From the NCBI GenBank assembly GCA_015066015.1, contig SVPE01000009.1, positions 51,887 to 115,886 on the forward strand: a stretch of DNA of 64,000 nt, written 5' to 3'. Origin of the DNA: Oscillospiraceae bacterium (GTDB taxonomy: Bacteria > Bacillota > Clostridia > Oscillospirales > Acutalibacteraceae). How positions within the stretch are numbered: position 1 is the first letter of the stretch; every line of letters begins with the position of its first letter. Below are positions 26,239 through 34,238 of this stretch, piece after piece. The notes under the pieces were generated by a model. That model was not told the DNA's origin, ran no database searches, and worked only from the letters and a program-made list of their open reading frames with translations. The position numbers were made by a program, and so were the translations under genes.

Positions 26239-27621
26239 TTATGCACTCTTTTCCTCCACATCAAAGCCCTTCTTTATAAGGAAGAACAAAGGTATGATAA
26301 CAAATACAGAAACAACTGCCGAATATATAAACATGCTGTTTGAAGGAACTATCGTTTCAACGCCGTATTCATTCATGTAGGTAATCTCGGATTTACGGCA
26401 GGCAAGGTCACCTAGCCAAGGACCGACAACCATAGGTATAAGTACCGTGAATATCATTCTTATGCCCTGGAAAAGTCCTGCCTTACCCTCAGGTATAAAG
26501 TCCTTGATTGCAGCGTTGAACTGAATGCCCATAACAAGGTTACCCACGACAGCAGGAACAATACCGATAAGAACTACATAAATGCTCGTTGAGGATGAAA
26601 GAATACAAAGACCTGTTGTCATAAGTATTGCGCTGGGCACGAGTCCTGCAGCCTTGTTTTTGCCTGAAACCTTAAGGAGCAATACCAGACTTACAACAAG
26701 TGCAATTATAACCACAACAGCCGTAGCAATAACCCCCGGTGTGATGAAATCTGCTCCGCCGTTATCGGGAATGATAACATACTGAAGGTACACAAGAAGA
26801 TAGGGAAAAAACACCTGATATGCTACACTTGAGAAGCCTACTGCAAGAAGAGTGAGATAAAGTCTCGAGTTGTCCTTTATTACAGAAGGTCTGAAGCCGT
26901 AAAAAAGGTCTGCCCAATAGCTTGATTTACTTTCGGATTCCGTTTTCCGGTAATCAGGATTTTTTATCAGGAAAAGACCTGCTGCACCGCATGCCGAAAC
27001 AATGAGTCCGAGATAAAGGAAGAAGTCGCGGTAAGAAACGGCACCTGACTGTGCAAGTGAACCTACACCCATAACAGATGCAACGCAAAGAAAGCCTACA
27101 AATGTCAGAACGGTTTCCATTACGGGTCTGACCTTGGGTGTTGTAATATCGGTAAGCCACGCATTAAAGGCGGCATCGTTACTTGTTGAGCCCATGAAGG
27201 TCATAATTATATCCATAACAATAACAATCCATACTGTTGTGGTAAGAATTTTTGCCTCATCGGTAAGGCCGAGAAGAGATGCTACGTTGTCTCTTGTGAT
27301 AAAGCCGAAAAATGCGGTAACAAGACCCCAGAGTATGTATCCGACAGAAATGAAAACCTTACGGTTTCTCATTTTATCACTTAAAGTTCCCATAACAAAT
27401 GTAGTAAGCACCGCCGCAATAGCAGAAAGCGCAACCATACGGCTTATAGCTGTTGTAGGTGCCATTGAGCCTGCCATAGCAGCCTCAGACGCATTTGCAT
27501 AAACGGAATTGTAAAGAAATGTATTGAAATACATATTTTCAATATTCCATGCAACACCGCCCATAAAGCTGAAAAGACAGATTGTAAACCAGTTCAGCCT
27601 GGTAAGCTTTTCTTTAATCAT
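26239..27621 (-). CDS. MFS transporter, probable oligosaccharide carrier (paralogue of the 36-kb carrier)
   Basis: 460 aa with about twelve hydrophobic segments; start at MIKEKLTRLNW, after AAAGGGTG, not the longer frame. The MGTLSDKMRNRK loop between helices 2 and 3 is the MFS signature. Close in sequence to the carrier at 36.06-37.46 kb (shared MIKEKL, ENMYFNTF, MGSTSNDAAF, FYGFRPSVIK, FIPEGKAGLFQGIRMIF). Given the surrounding glycosidases it probably imports a sugar or glycoside by cation symport, but the substrate is unknown. It has its own promoter and an operator-like palindrome. Confidence 0.82.
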   Translation of the reverse strand: MIKEKLTRLNWFTICLFSFMGGVAWNIENMYFNTFLYNSVYANASEAAMAGSMAPTTAISRMVALSAIAAVLTTFVMGTLSDKMRNRKVFISVGYILWGLVTAFFGFITRDNVASLLGLTDEAKILTTTVWIVIVMDIIMTFMGSTSNDAAFNAWLTDITTPKVRPVMETVLTFVGFLCVASVMGVGSLAQSGAVSYRDFFLYLGLIVSACGAAGLFLIKNPDYRKTESESKSSYWADLFYGFRPSVIKDNSRLYLTLLAVGFSSVAYQVFFPYLLVYLQYVIIPDNGGADFITPGVIATAVVVIIALVVSLVLLLKVSGKNKAAGLVPSAILMTTGLCILSSSTSIYVVLIGIVPAVVGNLVMGIQFNAAIKDFIPEGKAGLFQGIRMIFTVLIPMVVGPWLGDLACRKSEITYMNEYGVETIVPSNSMFIYSAVVSVFVIIPLFFLIKKGFDVEEKSA

Positions 27622-27651
27622 ATTTTTCACCCTTTCGTTTGTGATGTTAAC

Positions 27652-27680
27652 ATTATACATTTTACAGGAACGGTTTGCAA
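27652..27680 (-). promoter_or_regulatory. Promoter of the 26-kb MFS gene
   Basis: TTGCAA at 27680-27675, 17-nt spacer, TATAAT at 27657-27652 on the minus strand. Confidence 0.6.
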
Positions 27681-27704
27681 CATTTTTCCGAAACAAGTTG
27701 CAAA
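27674..27704. promoter_or_regulatory. Operator-like inverted repeat over the MFS promoter
   Basis: Perfect 8-bp arms TTTGCAAC (27674-27681) and GTTGCAAA (27697-27704) separated by 15 nt; one arm covers the -35 hexamer. Such a site would suit a dimeric sugar-responsive repressor; no candidate gene can be assigned. Confidence 0.4.
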
Positions 27705-27729
27705 TTATCTGAACACGATAAGAAAAACG

Positions 27730-28314
27730 TCATACCCTCTTTTTCATAAGGCCGTGTCTGTTGCAGTAAATATAAAGATATCCCCTACCCCTGAAGAGCA
27801 TTCTTATCTCAGCGTTTCCCTCAGGGTACAGCTTTACAAAACGGATTCTGTCTGTCGTGACATAGGCAAGAAATGATATAAAATGATTTTTACTCATTTC
27901 GTGATGCACGGTTATGAACTTTTCATCCTCCACGTCTTCGATACTGACAGTATGCTCATCATCGGTTTCCTCAGCTTCAAGAGGCGGAAGAGTAATTCCG
28001 CAGCAACTGATTACGGCTTCACCCGTTGTATGAACAATGTTTCCGCATACGGGACAAACATAAAACTTTGAAAAAATCATATTCGACGAGGCGTTTCGGT
28101 TTACAACCGTCTCACCTGACATAAGCTCCATCACCGATACTCCGAGTGCCTGACTCAGCGGCTCTATCAGTGTTATATCGGGCAGCCCCTTTGCAGTTTC
28201 CCATTTTGAAACAGCCTTGGCCGTAACTCCGATTTCATTTGCAAGCTGAAGCTGGGTCAGTCCCTTTGCCTCGCGCAGTTTTTTTATTGTTGAGCCTGTT
28301 ATATAAGTGTTCAT
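27730..28314 (-). CDS. HTH regulator fused to a superoxide-reductase-like domain
   Basis: 194 aa. XRE-type helix-turn-helix at about 8-62 (IKKLREAKGLTQLQLANEIGVTAKAVSKWE), then a desulforedoxin-like knuckle (CPVCGN...CC, about 86-105) and a superoxide reductase domain. The centre II ligand set is retained: His in DEHTVS, two His in HHEMSKNHF, Cys and His in YCNRHGLM. The layout suggests a transcription factor that senses superoxide or redox state through an iron site, possibly with residual reductase activity. RBS GGAGACAG. Separate from, and unlike, the true superoxide reductase at 11.1 kb. Confidence 0.85.
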   Translation of the reverse strand: MNTYITGSTIKKLREAKGLTQLQLANEIGVTAKAVSKWETAKGLPDITLIEPLSQALGVSVMELMSGETVVNRNASSNMIFSKFYVCPVCGNIVHTTGEAVISCCGITLPPLEAEETDDEHTVSIEDVEDEKFITVHHEMSKNHFISFLAYVTTDRIRFVKLYPEGNAEIRMLFRGRGYLYIYCNRHGLMKKRV

Positions 28315-28342
28315 TTTCTGTCTCCTTTACATTAATGAACTC

Positions 28343-28371
28343 ATTATAACCCATACAGACACTGCAGACAA
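28343..28371 (-). promoter_or_regulatory. Promoter of the HTH-SOR gene
   Basis: TTGTCT at 28371-28366, 17-nt spacer, TATAAT at 28348-28343 on the minus strand. Confidence 0.6.
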
Positions 28372-28394
28372 CCTACGCTGAGTGGAGTCTATGC

Positions 28395-30401
28395 TCATCT
28401 GCTTGTGATTTTAAATAAAAATCTCGCGTTATCCTCGTACCATAACGGGAAATTCGTTCCCCACACATTGTTATAAAGAACAAAGCTCAGTCCGTCTTTT
28501 CTGACGCTTTCAAGCTTATTGTCAAACTCAAGAATCTTGCCTCTTCCGAAGGACACCAGGGGTGAATGTAGGTTTACTATCTCACTGTCACCGAAGCTCA
28601 CACTCTGTACAGCGTGAAGGTTACGGCTGCCGTTAAGGGTTACCTCTTCAGGGCTGACTTCACAGTCAATCTTACGAAGCTTTACACTGTCAGCTTCAGG
28701 GAAAAGATTAAGATAAATCGCCTCTGTAAGACGGTTTGCATCCTTAGCGAACCAGCTCACCTCAAGTTCTGCACCGTCTTCTGAAAGGGTGTATACAGCC
28801 TGAATAAGTCCGGGCGCACCAAGCTCTTCGCAAAGCCTTTTATCACAGACAAGATTTACCTTTACCCTGTTTCCTTCAGCATAAATCTTTTCAGCTTTGT
28901 AATCAAATCTTCCCGAAGGATATTTTCCTTCAAATGTCTTCAGATTCGGTCTTGCAAAATCGCCAAGCGCCCATACCGCTGTTTCGTGAAGGTCGCGGGA
29001 ATAGTGTGCAAGCCAATATTCGTAATCCTTATTGCAGAAGGAGCGATAGGTAATAAGGGCTTCCTTGTTTCTTCTTATAACTTCCCTGCCCTTATATGTA
29101 AGCTCCCCTATTCCGCCTTTTTCGTTTATTTCAATATGCCAGTCACCGCAGTCAGCAGTGCTTTTACCGTTACCCACAAACTCTGCGGGTTTTACGGGTA
29201 TAAGCAGTCTGAGAGCTGCCGCTGCCTCTTTTCTGTGCTCCTTACCGAGTGCATCAAGGGCCTTGTTTATATATTCTCTCTGCTCTGTCCAGCTTTTTTC
29301 AATCACACTGTAATAGCCTCTTTTTCTTTTTCCGTCGAAAAGGCTTACAAGAGGAAGTATGCTCTGAGGTAAATCAGAGAAAAGATGACGGAATTTTACC
29401 TTATCGGCTTTTCTCGCCCTGATAAAATCCTTTTTAAGATAGTGTCCGTAATCGGAAAAATATGTTTTGGTATCCATACCGTTTGTATGCTCCGCTATGC
29501 AAATCAGCGCATCGGCAAAACCGCGGTATTCTCTGCCGGCACGGTCAAGACTTCCGTCACCGAGCCATTTATTTTTAAGGTTGATCAGTGTTCTGAGTGC
29601 CGCTGATTTATAAGGGTCTGTCGCGCTGCCGTGAATCCACGAATCGCCCATTTCACCCTCGAATACGGGAAGAAGTTCTCTCTTTTCCCAGATAATATCG
29701 GCAAAATCATCCATTGTGCCCGCAGTGATTTCATAATCGGGATACTGCTTTTGTATATCGTCAAAATGCTTAAGCACCTTTTCCGGAGACGGCGCTCCGT
29801 GGTTATCAAGCGTGTGGTCAAAATAAAGTATTTCCTCTACAATGTCACTGGTGAAGGCGCCACCGTAAGCGCCGGAATATATAACCACCACTTCACTGTC
29901 ACCGTTTTTCCACAAAAAACAAGGCGGTACGTCCACAAGAGCGGAGGCTCCGTTTACACCGATATGAAGAAGTCTGATGCCGTGCTTTGAAAGCACAGGA
30001 ACAATTCCCTTGGTGTGACCCGGCACATCCGTCATTTTTGCCGCAACGGTTTTTCTGCCGCGGATTTCATCAATTTTATCTGTTATTGAAAGTCCGAAAT
30101 CAAGAAGGTCAGCGTCAATCAACTCTGAGTGTGTCGTAAAAGGCATAGCGTGAGGCACAATATTACCTTCACGCAAAGCCTTTTCAAGCTTTTCCTTTCC
30201 CTTCGGAGCATTAAGCGCCTCCTTGATAATCCACGAGCCCGTTGTCCATATGAAGTTTTTTTTACCGTCAGTGTTGACCTTTTCTGCAAGGTCAATGGCA
30301 CCCGGAATAAATGTGTCAATATATTTCTGCCTTATATTTTCCGCATAATCCGTAAACCCCAAATCAAGATGGGTTTTTGATACAACAAATACTTTTTTCA
30401 T
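28395..30401 (-). CDS. DUF5054 / GH38-like glycoside hydrolase
   Basis: 668 aa; start at the ATG after CAGGAGG (MKKVFVVSKTHLDLGFTD), 22 codons inside the longer frame. The N-terminal HLDLGFTD (H11, D13) matches the metal-binding HxD of GH38 alpha-mannosidases and is the hallmark of DUF5054 proteins. A barrel-like domain with WTTGSW and DVPGHTKG follows, and a beta-rich C-terminal half from about 420. It probably removes mannose-like or related sugars; the substrate is uncertain. No signal peptide. Divergent from the PHP/GPH carrier/ChbG operon, suggesting shared induction. Confidence 0.75.
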   Translation of the reverse strand: MKKVFVVSKTHLDLGFTDYAENIRQKYIDTFIPGAIDLAEKVNTDGKKNFIWTTGSWIIKEALNAPKGKEKLEKALREGNIVPHAMPFTTHSELIDADLLDFGLSITDKIDEIRGRKTVAAKMTDVPGHTKGIVPVLSKHGIRLLHIGVNGASALVDVPPCFLWKNGDSEVVVIYSGAYGGAFTSDIVEEILYFDHTLDNHGAPSPEKVLKHFDDIQKQYPDYEITAGTMDDFADIIWEKRELLPVFEGEMGDSWIHGSATDPYKSAALRTLINLKNKWLGDGSLDRAGREYRGFADALICIAEHTNGMDTKTYFSDYGHYLKKDFIRARKADKVKFRHLFSDLPQSILPLVSLFDGKRKRGYYSVIEKSWTEQREYINKALDALGKEHRKEAAAALRLLIPVKPAEFVGNGKSTADCGDWHIEINEKGGIGELTYKGREVIRRNKEALITYRSFCNKDYEYWLAHYSRDLHETAVWALGDFARPNLKTFEGKYPSGRFDYKAEKIYAEGNRVKVNLVCDKRLCEELGAPGLIQAVYTLSEDGAELEVSWFAKDANRLTEAIYLNLFPEADSVKLRKIDCEVSPEEVTLNGSRNLHAVQSVSFGDSEIVNLHSPLVSFGRGKILEFDNKLESVRKDGLSFVLYNNVWGTNFPLWYEDNARFLFKITSR

Positions 30402-30560
30402 AATACTGACCTCCTGAGCTTTTACGGTGAAACATACAATGACAATGAAAACCCTTCTCATTTTCAAGGGCAGCTTTTAATCCGTTTAATCTGATCTTTT
30501 TTCTAAAACTGATTATACACACAAAAACGGCGGTTTTCAACCCATTATATCTGTTTTCCA

Positions 30561-30589
30561 TTGACTAGTAACGTTCTTAATGCTAAAAT
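30561..30589 (+). promoter_or_regulatory. Promoter of the PHP-GPH carrier-deacetylase operon
   Basis: TTGACT, 17-nt spacer, TAAAAT. It overlaps the only upstream in-frame ATG (30588), so translation should begin further downstream. Confidence 0.6.
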
Positions 30590-30626
30590 GATAATAAACA
30601 AACGTAAAGGCGGTGATGTTACGGTT

Positions 30627-31865
30627 ATTAAACATAAAATAACAAAGGACAAAGAGGGACAGTATTACACCCTACCCTTTGATGTACCCGAAGGTGTGGT
30701 AAAAATCACCGTCAGCTATGACTACTATAAGCCCACAAAGGGTGTGATGGGCGACCTTAAGCCCTCGAACACAATAGATATCGGGCTTATGGATGAAGCG
30801 GGCAATTTTCTCGGCTGGTCGGGAAGTTCTCACAGTACAATCTATGTAGGCCAGTACGATTCCTCTGCCGGCTACCTCTGCAAGAAAATAAAAGAGGGAA
30901 AGTGGCAGATTATCATAGGTGCTTACCACGTAATGGATGAAGGTGTTGAAGTAACCTATGACATTGATTTTGAATATGCCGGAGAGGTGCTCCTCTACGG
31001 AGATTTACACATGCACTCCACTGCATCCGACGGTGTTTTCAGTGCATGGGAGCTTGGCAGTCTCGCAAAAGAAAAGGGACTTGACTTCATCGCGATTGCA
31101 AACCACAACAACTTTTCAGAAAATCTCGCCCTGCCCCATATTGACGGACTTACCTTCATTCCTGCCGTTGAGTGGACTCACTATAAGGGACATATGAATT
31201 TCTTCGGTGTGCCTGCCCCGTTTGAAAACAGCTTCATTGCAAACAGCGCTGAGGAGATGCGCTCAATTATAAACCATGCCAGAGGGCTCGGTGCAACAAT
31301 ATCGGTCAATCATCCCGACTGCCCCATATGTCCTTACAAATGGGATGACGACAGTGCCTTTGATATGATGGAGATATGGAACGGTCCTATGCGCCCGTCA
31401 AACATCAAAGCAGTAAAGAGGTGGACTTCACTGCTAAAAGAAGGCAGACACATCCCTGCAGTAGGCGGAAGTGACTTTCATAAGCCGGGACAGTTTGCAA
31501 AGCTTGGAGTCCCCGTAACGGCTGTTTATTCGGCATCAGCAAGTAAAGATGATATTCTCTCTGCAATAAAGCAGGGAAACTGCTTCGTGACCGAAAGCAA
31601 GAACTCAGTTAAAATCAGACTTATTTACGGTGACTGTGTTATGGGCCAAACGGCAGAATATGACGAAAACACCTGGCTTGAAATTTACACCGACTCAGAC
31701 AGAATTGTCATCGTCACAGACAAGGGCGAGAAAGAGCTTATGGTCAGAAACGGTCACATAAAAGTCAGACTCAGAAAAGTAAAATTCGCTTATGTGAAAA
31801 TTTGCAAAAAATTCGGTAAGCTCGGATTAATCCGTGCAATATCGAACCCGATATATTTTAAATAA
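30627..31865 (+). CDS. PHP-domain metallohydrolase (CehA/McbA-like), possible ATT start
   Basis: 412 aa if begun at ATT (residue sequence MKHKITKDKEGQY...). An N-terminal beta domain (about 1-120) is followed by the PHP domain: YGDLHMHSTASDG, IAIANHNNF, AVEWTHYKGHMNFFG, SVNHPDCP and GGSDFHKPG, all metal-binding motifs present. Such proteins hydrolyse phosphoesters or related bonds; the substrate is unknown. The start is unusual: the better SD-like AAAGGCGGTGATG lies 10 nt before ATT, while the in-frame ATG at 30588 overlaps the promoter. First gene of an operon with a GPH-type carrier (12 nt later) and a ChbG-type deacetylase. Confidence 0.78.
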   Translation: MKHKITKDKEGQYYTLPFDVPEGVVKITVSYDYYKPTKGVMGDLKPSNTIDIGLMDEAGNFLGWSGSSHSTIYVGQYDSSAGYLCKKIKEGKWQIIIGAYHVMDEGVEVTYDIDFEYAGEVLLYGDLHMHSTASDGVFSAWELGSLAKEKGLDFIAIANHNNFSENLALPHIDGLTFIPAVEWTHYKGHMNFFGVPAPFENSFIANSAEEMRSIINHARGLGATISVNHPDCPICPYKWDDDSAFDMMEIWNGPMRPSNIKAVKRWTSLLKEGRHIPAVGGSDFHKPGQFAKLGVPVTAVYSASASKDDILSAIKQGNCFVTESKNSVKIRLIYGDCVMGQTAEYDENTWLEIYTDSDRIVIVTDKGEKELMVRNGHIKVRLRKVKFAYVKICKKFGKLGLIRAISNPIYFK

Positions 31866-31877
31866 AGGAGAAATATT

Positions 31878-33182
31878 ATGGCACCTAAAAACGCACTGAC
31901 AAAGAAAACATCACCTGCACGTTATGGCTTTGCCATGTTTGGCACATCAATTCCCATCAATATGTTCAAATCCTTTGCGGCAGTGTTCTATGTTGATATG
32001 CTCGGACTTGAAATGAAAAAGTTTTCACTTGTTCTTTTCATTTATACTTTTGTAGATGCAATCGACAACCCTGTCTACGGCTTCCTTTCAGATCGCACAC
32101 ATACAAAATGGGGCAGAAGAAGACCCTGGCTTTTAATCGGAACACCATTGCTGGTACTGTTTTTCATTCTTTTTTACAACGTACCCGCCTTCATTGAAAG
32201 TGAAAAAGGCATGCTCTTTATATATATGCTTCTTATGTACATACTTACGGGTACTCTCGACTCTCTTGTCAACGCCAACTACGGCTCACTTTTCCCCGAG
32301 CTTTTCAAAAAAGACGAAGAGCGCGCAAAAACCAACGGCTTCCGTCAGATCTGCCAGCTTTTCGCTATGGCAATCAGCATCGCTCTTACTCCTATGATTA
32401 CCGAAAAAATAGGCTACAGACTCACTGCGGTGATTTACGGTGTTGTCGCCCTTGCGGTTATGATGTTCTGCTTCTGGGGCTGTCGTGAAGACGCAAGCTA
32501 TGAACAGCTTGAAAAGCCGAAGCTCTTTGACAGTATCAAGGCCCTTCTGACGAATCCGCGTTTCTGGATATTCGGCTTCGCCGGAGCCTTTTACTCAGCA
32601 GCCTTCTCACTTATAGCTCAGGCTGTACCCTTCTTTGTAAAATACACACTCGGACTTGGCGGAAGTATGACAACCGTTATGCTCGGTATTGTTCTCGGTG
32701 TTGCGGTCATCAGCATTCTTGTATGGTCAAAGGTTCTTCAGAAGGTTGACATAATGAAGGTATGGAGAACGGGCTTTATCATTATGGCCGTCGCGTTTAT
32801 TCCCCTATTCTTTGTAAACTCCCTTGTTCCTGCCATAGCTATTGCAGCAGTTGTCGGTGTAGGTGTTGCGGCTTGTCTTACTACTATGGACTGCATCGGC
32901 GCAAAAATTGTTGACGATGACTACCGCAAGCACGGTATCAAAAGAGAAGGTATCATAAACAGTCTTATGGGTGTTATGAACAGACTCAACGGTCTTTACA
33001 CCTCACTTGCCTTCTTCGTAGCTTCCGAATACTTCGGCTTCGAAAGCGGTGACAATCCCGGTGATAATCCCGCTATGGCATCAAGAGTGCTTCTCTGTCT
33101 TTTCCCTGCAGTTGCTATGATTGTAGCTTCCGCTATAACCTTCCTGCTTAAATTCCCAAAGGAAAGTGCTGAAAATGAGTAA
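31878..33182 (+). CDS. GPH-family (MFS) sugar:cation symporter
   Basis: 434 aa with about twelve membrane segments. The signature GFLSDRTHTKWGRRRPWLLIG between helices 2 and 3 is that of the glycoside-pentoside-hexuronide:cation symporters; a YGSLFPELFKKDEERAKTNGFRQ segment also matches. It likely imports a glycoside or uronide released by the region's hydrolases. RBS AAAGGAG. It overlaps the following deacetylase gene by 8 nt, so the two are translationally coupled. Confidence 0.88.
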   Translation: MAPKNALTKKTSPARYGFAMFGTSIPINMFKSFAAVFYVDMLGLEMKKFSLVLFIYTFVDAIDNPVYGFLSDRTHTKWGRRRPWLLIGTPLLVLFFILFYNVPAFIESEKGMLFIYMLLMYILTGTLDSLVNANYGSLFPELFKKDEERAKTNGFRQICQLFAMAISIALTPMITEKIGYRLTAVIYGVVALAVMMFCFWGCREDASYEQLEKPKLFDSIKALLTNPRFWIFGFAGAFYSAAFSLIAQAVPFFVKYTLGLGGSMTTVMLGIVLGVAVISILVWSKVLQKVDIMKVWRTGFIIMAVAFIPLFFVNSLVPAIAIAAVVGVGVAACLTTMDCIGAKIVDDDYRKHGIKREGIINSLMGVMNRLNGLYTSLAFFVASEYFGFESGDNPGDNPAMASRVLLCLFPAVAMIVASAITFLLKFPKESAENE

Positions 33183-34014
33183 GTATATCATTATCAACGC
33201 CGATGATTTCGGTTTGAATAAAGAACAGAACGCGGCAATAAAGGATCTGCTTGAAAAAAAGCTCATAACCTCTGTTTCACTTATGGCAGTGGCTCCCGAA
33301 GCAGCAGATGCGGCTGATTTTTCAAGAGAAATCTCTATACCCACAGGAGTGCACATAACCCTTAACTCCGACGACAGTAAAGACCTTTATCCGAGTCTTA
33401 CGGGTGCAGTCTCCCTCGGCAAAACCGGATTGTGGCACGAAGGCAAAAATCTTACCTTCAAGGCAAGACGCAGTGATGTACGTGCAGAGCTTGAGGCACA
33501 GTACAGATACATTACGGAAAAAGGAGCTACTGTTGACCACGCCGACAGCCATTGCGGTACAGTTTACGGCATAAACGGCAGACGCTTTTTTCTTGACGCA
33601 TTTGATTTCTGCAATGAACACAAGCTACCCTTCCGATTTCCGAAAACTGTCGGATTCCTCGAAAGACAACTCGGCATGAAAATCCCCTCACCCATAGTAA
33701 AGCTCCAGCAGATGATAGTTTCATCGGCAGAAAAGCGTAATGTAAAGCTTCTGACAGACCTTGTTTCAAACCCTTGGTCAATGGAAAGAATCAAAGACTA
33801 CGACACTCTTAGGAAGTATTATCTTGACGCTGTGGATAACTGTCTTGACGGTGTAACGGAAATATTCCTTCACCCTGCTTTGCCTAATGACGATTACGGA
33901 AACGAATGGCAGAAGCGTGAGCTTGAATACAGGCTCTTAAAAAGCGGTGACTTGCTTCAGCACGCAGAAGACAAAGGCATCAGAGTTGTCGGCTGGGACA
34001 TTTTTGAAAGTTGA
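33175..34014 (+). CDS. ChbG/YdjC-family carbohydrate deacetylase
   Basis: 279 aa; start at the ATG in AAAGGAAAG-gctgaaa-ATGAGTAAG, overlapping the carrier stop. Metal motifs: NADDFG near the N-terminus, GVHITLN, DHADSHCG, and HPALPNDDY near the C-terminus. Family members deacetylate N-acetylated or O-acetylated oligosaccharides such as diacetylchitobiose; pectin side chains are often acetylated, which would fit this locus, though the substrate is inferred. Last gene of the operon; the transcript then enters the 34.0-kb structured repeat. Confidence 0.85.
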   Translation: MSKYIIINADDFGLNKEQNAAIKDLLEKKLITSVSLMAVAPEAADAADFSREISIPTGVHITLNSDDSKDLYPSLTGAVSLGKTGLWHEGKNLTFKARRSDVRAELEAQYRYITEKGATVDHADSHCGTVYGINGRRFFLDAFDFCNEHKLPFRFPKTVGFLERQLGMKIPSPIVKLQQMIVSSAEKRNVKLLTDLVSNPWSMERIKDYDTLRKYYLDAVDNCLDGVTEIFLHPALPNDDYGNEWQKRELEYRLLKSGDLLQHAEDKGIRVVGWDIFES

Positions 34015-34021
34015 ATTACAA

Positions 34022-34233
34022 GGGGTTGTTGCATTAAGATGCAGAAGGCGTTTTCTTCATCCCCGAAGGCGTACTAAGGTACTCCGAGCGGGTGAAAAAA
34101 AGCAAAATTATGTTTTATGCAACACTTAAAAGTTACTTTCAATAGAATTAAAGCAGATATTTTCAGTAGATTTACTACTTCAAATACCTGCTTTTTGTTT
34201 TGCTTTTTGGTCTGCGCTTAATGCAACAACCCC
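34022..34233. repeat. Structured 212-bp repeat element with 17-bp terminal inverted repeats
   Basis: Perfect ends GGGGTTGTTGCATTAAG and CTTAATGCAACAACCCC. The first 75 nt match the tandem repeats at 6.5 kb, including CCCCGAAGGCGTAC and the GTAC-(4 nt)-GTAC hairpin, while the second half differs. The outer stem TTCATCC/GGGTGAA shows a compensatory A-T for G-C change against TTCGCCC/GGGCGAA at 6.5 kb. Size equal to the other copies. It may also serve as terminator between convergent genes. Confidence 0.8.
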
Positions 34234-34238
34234 ATTTG

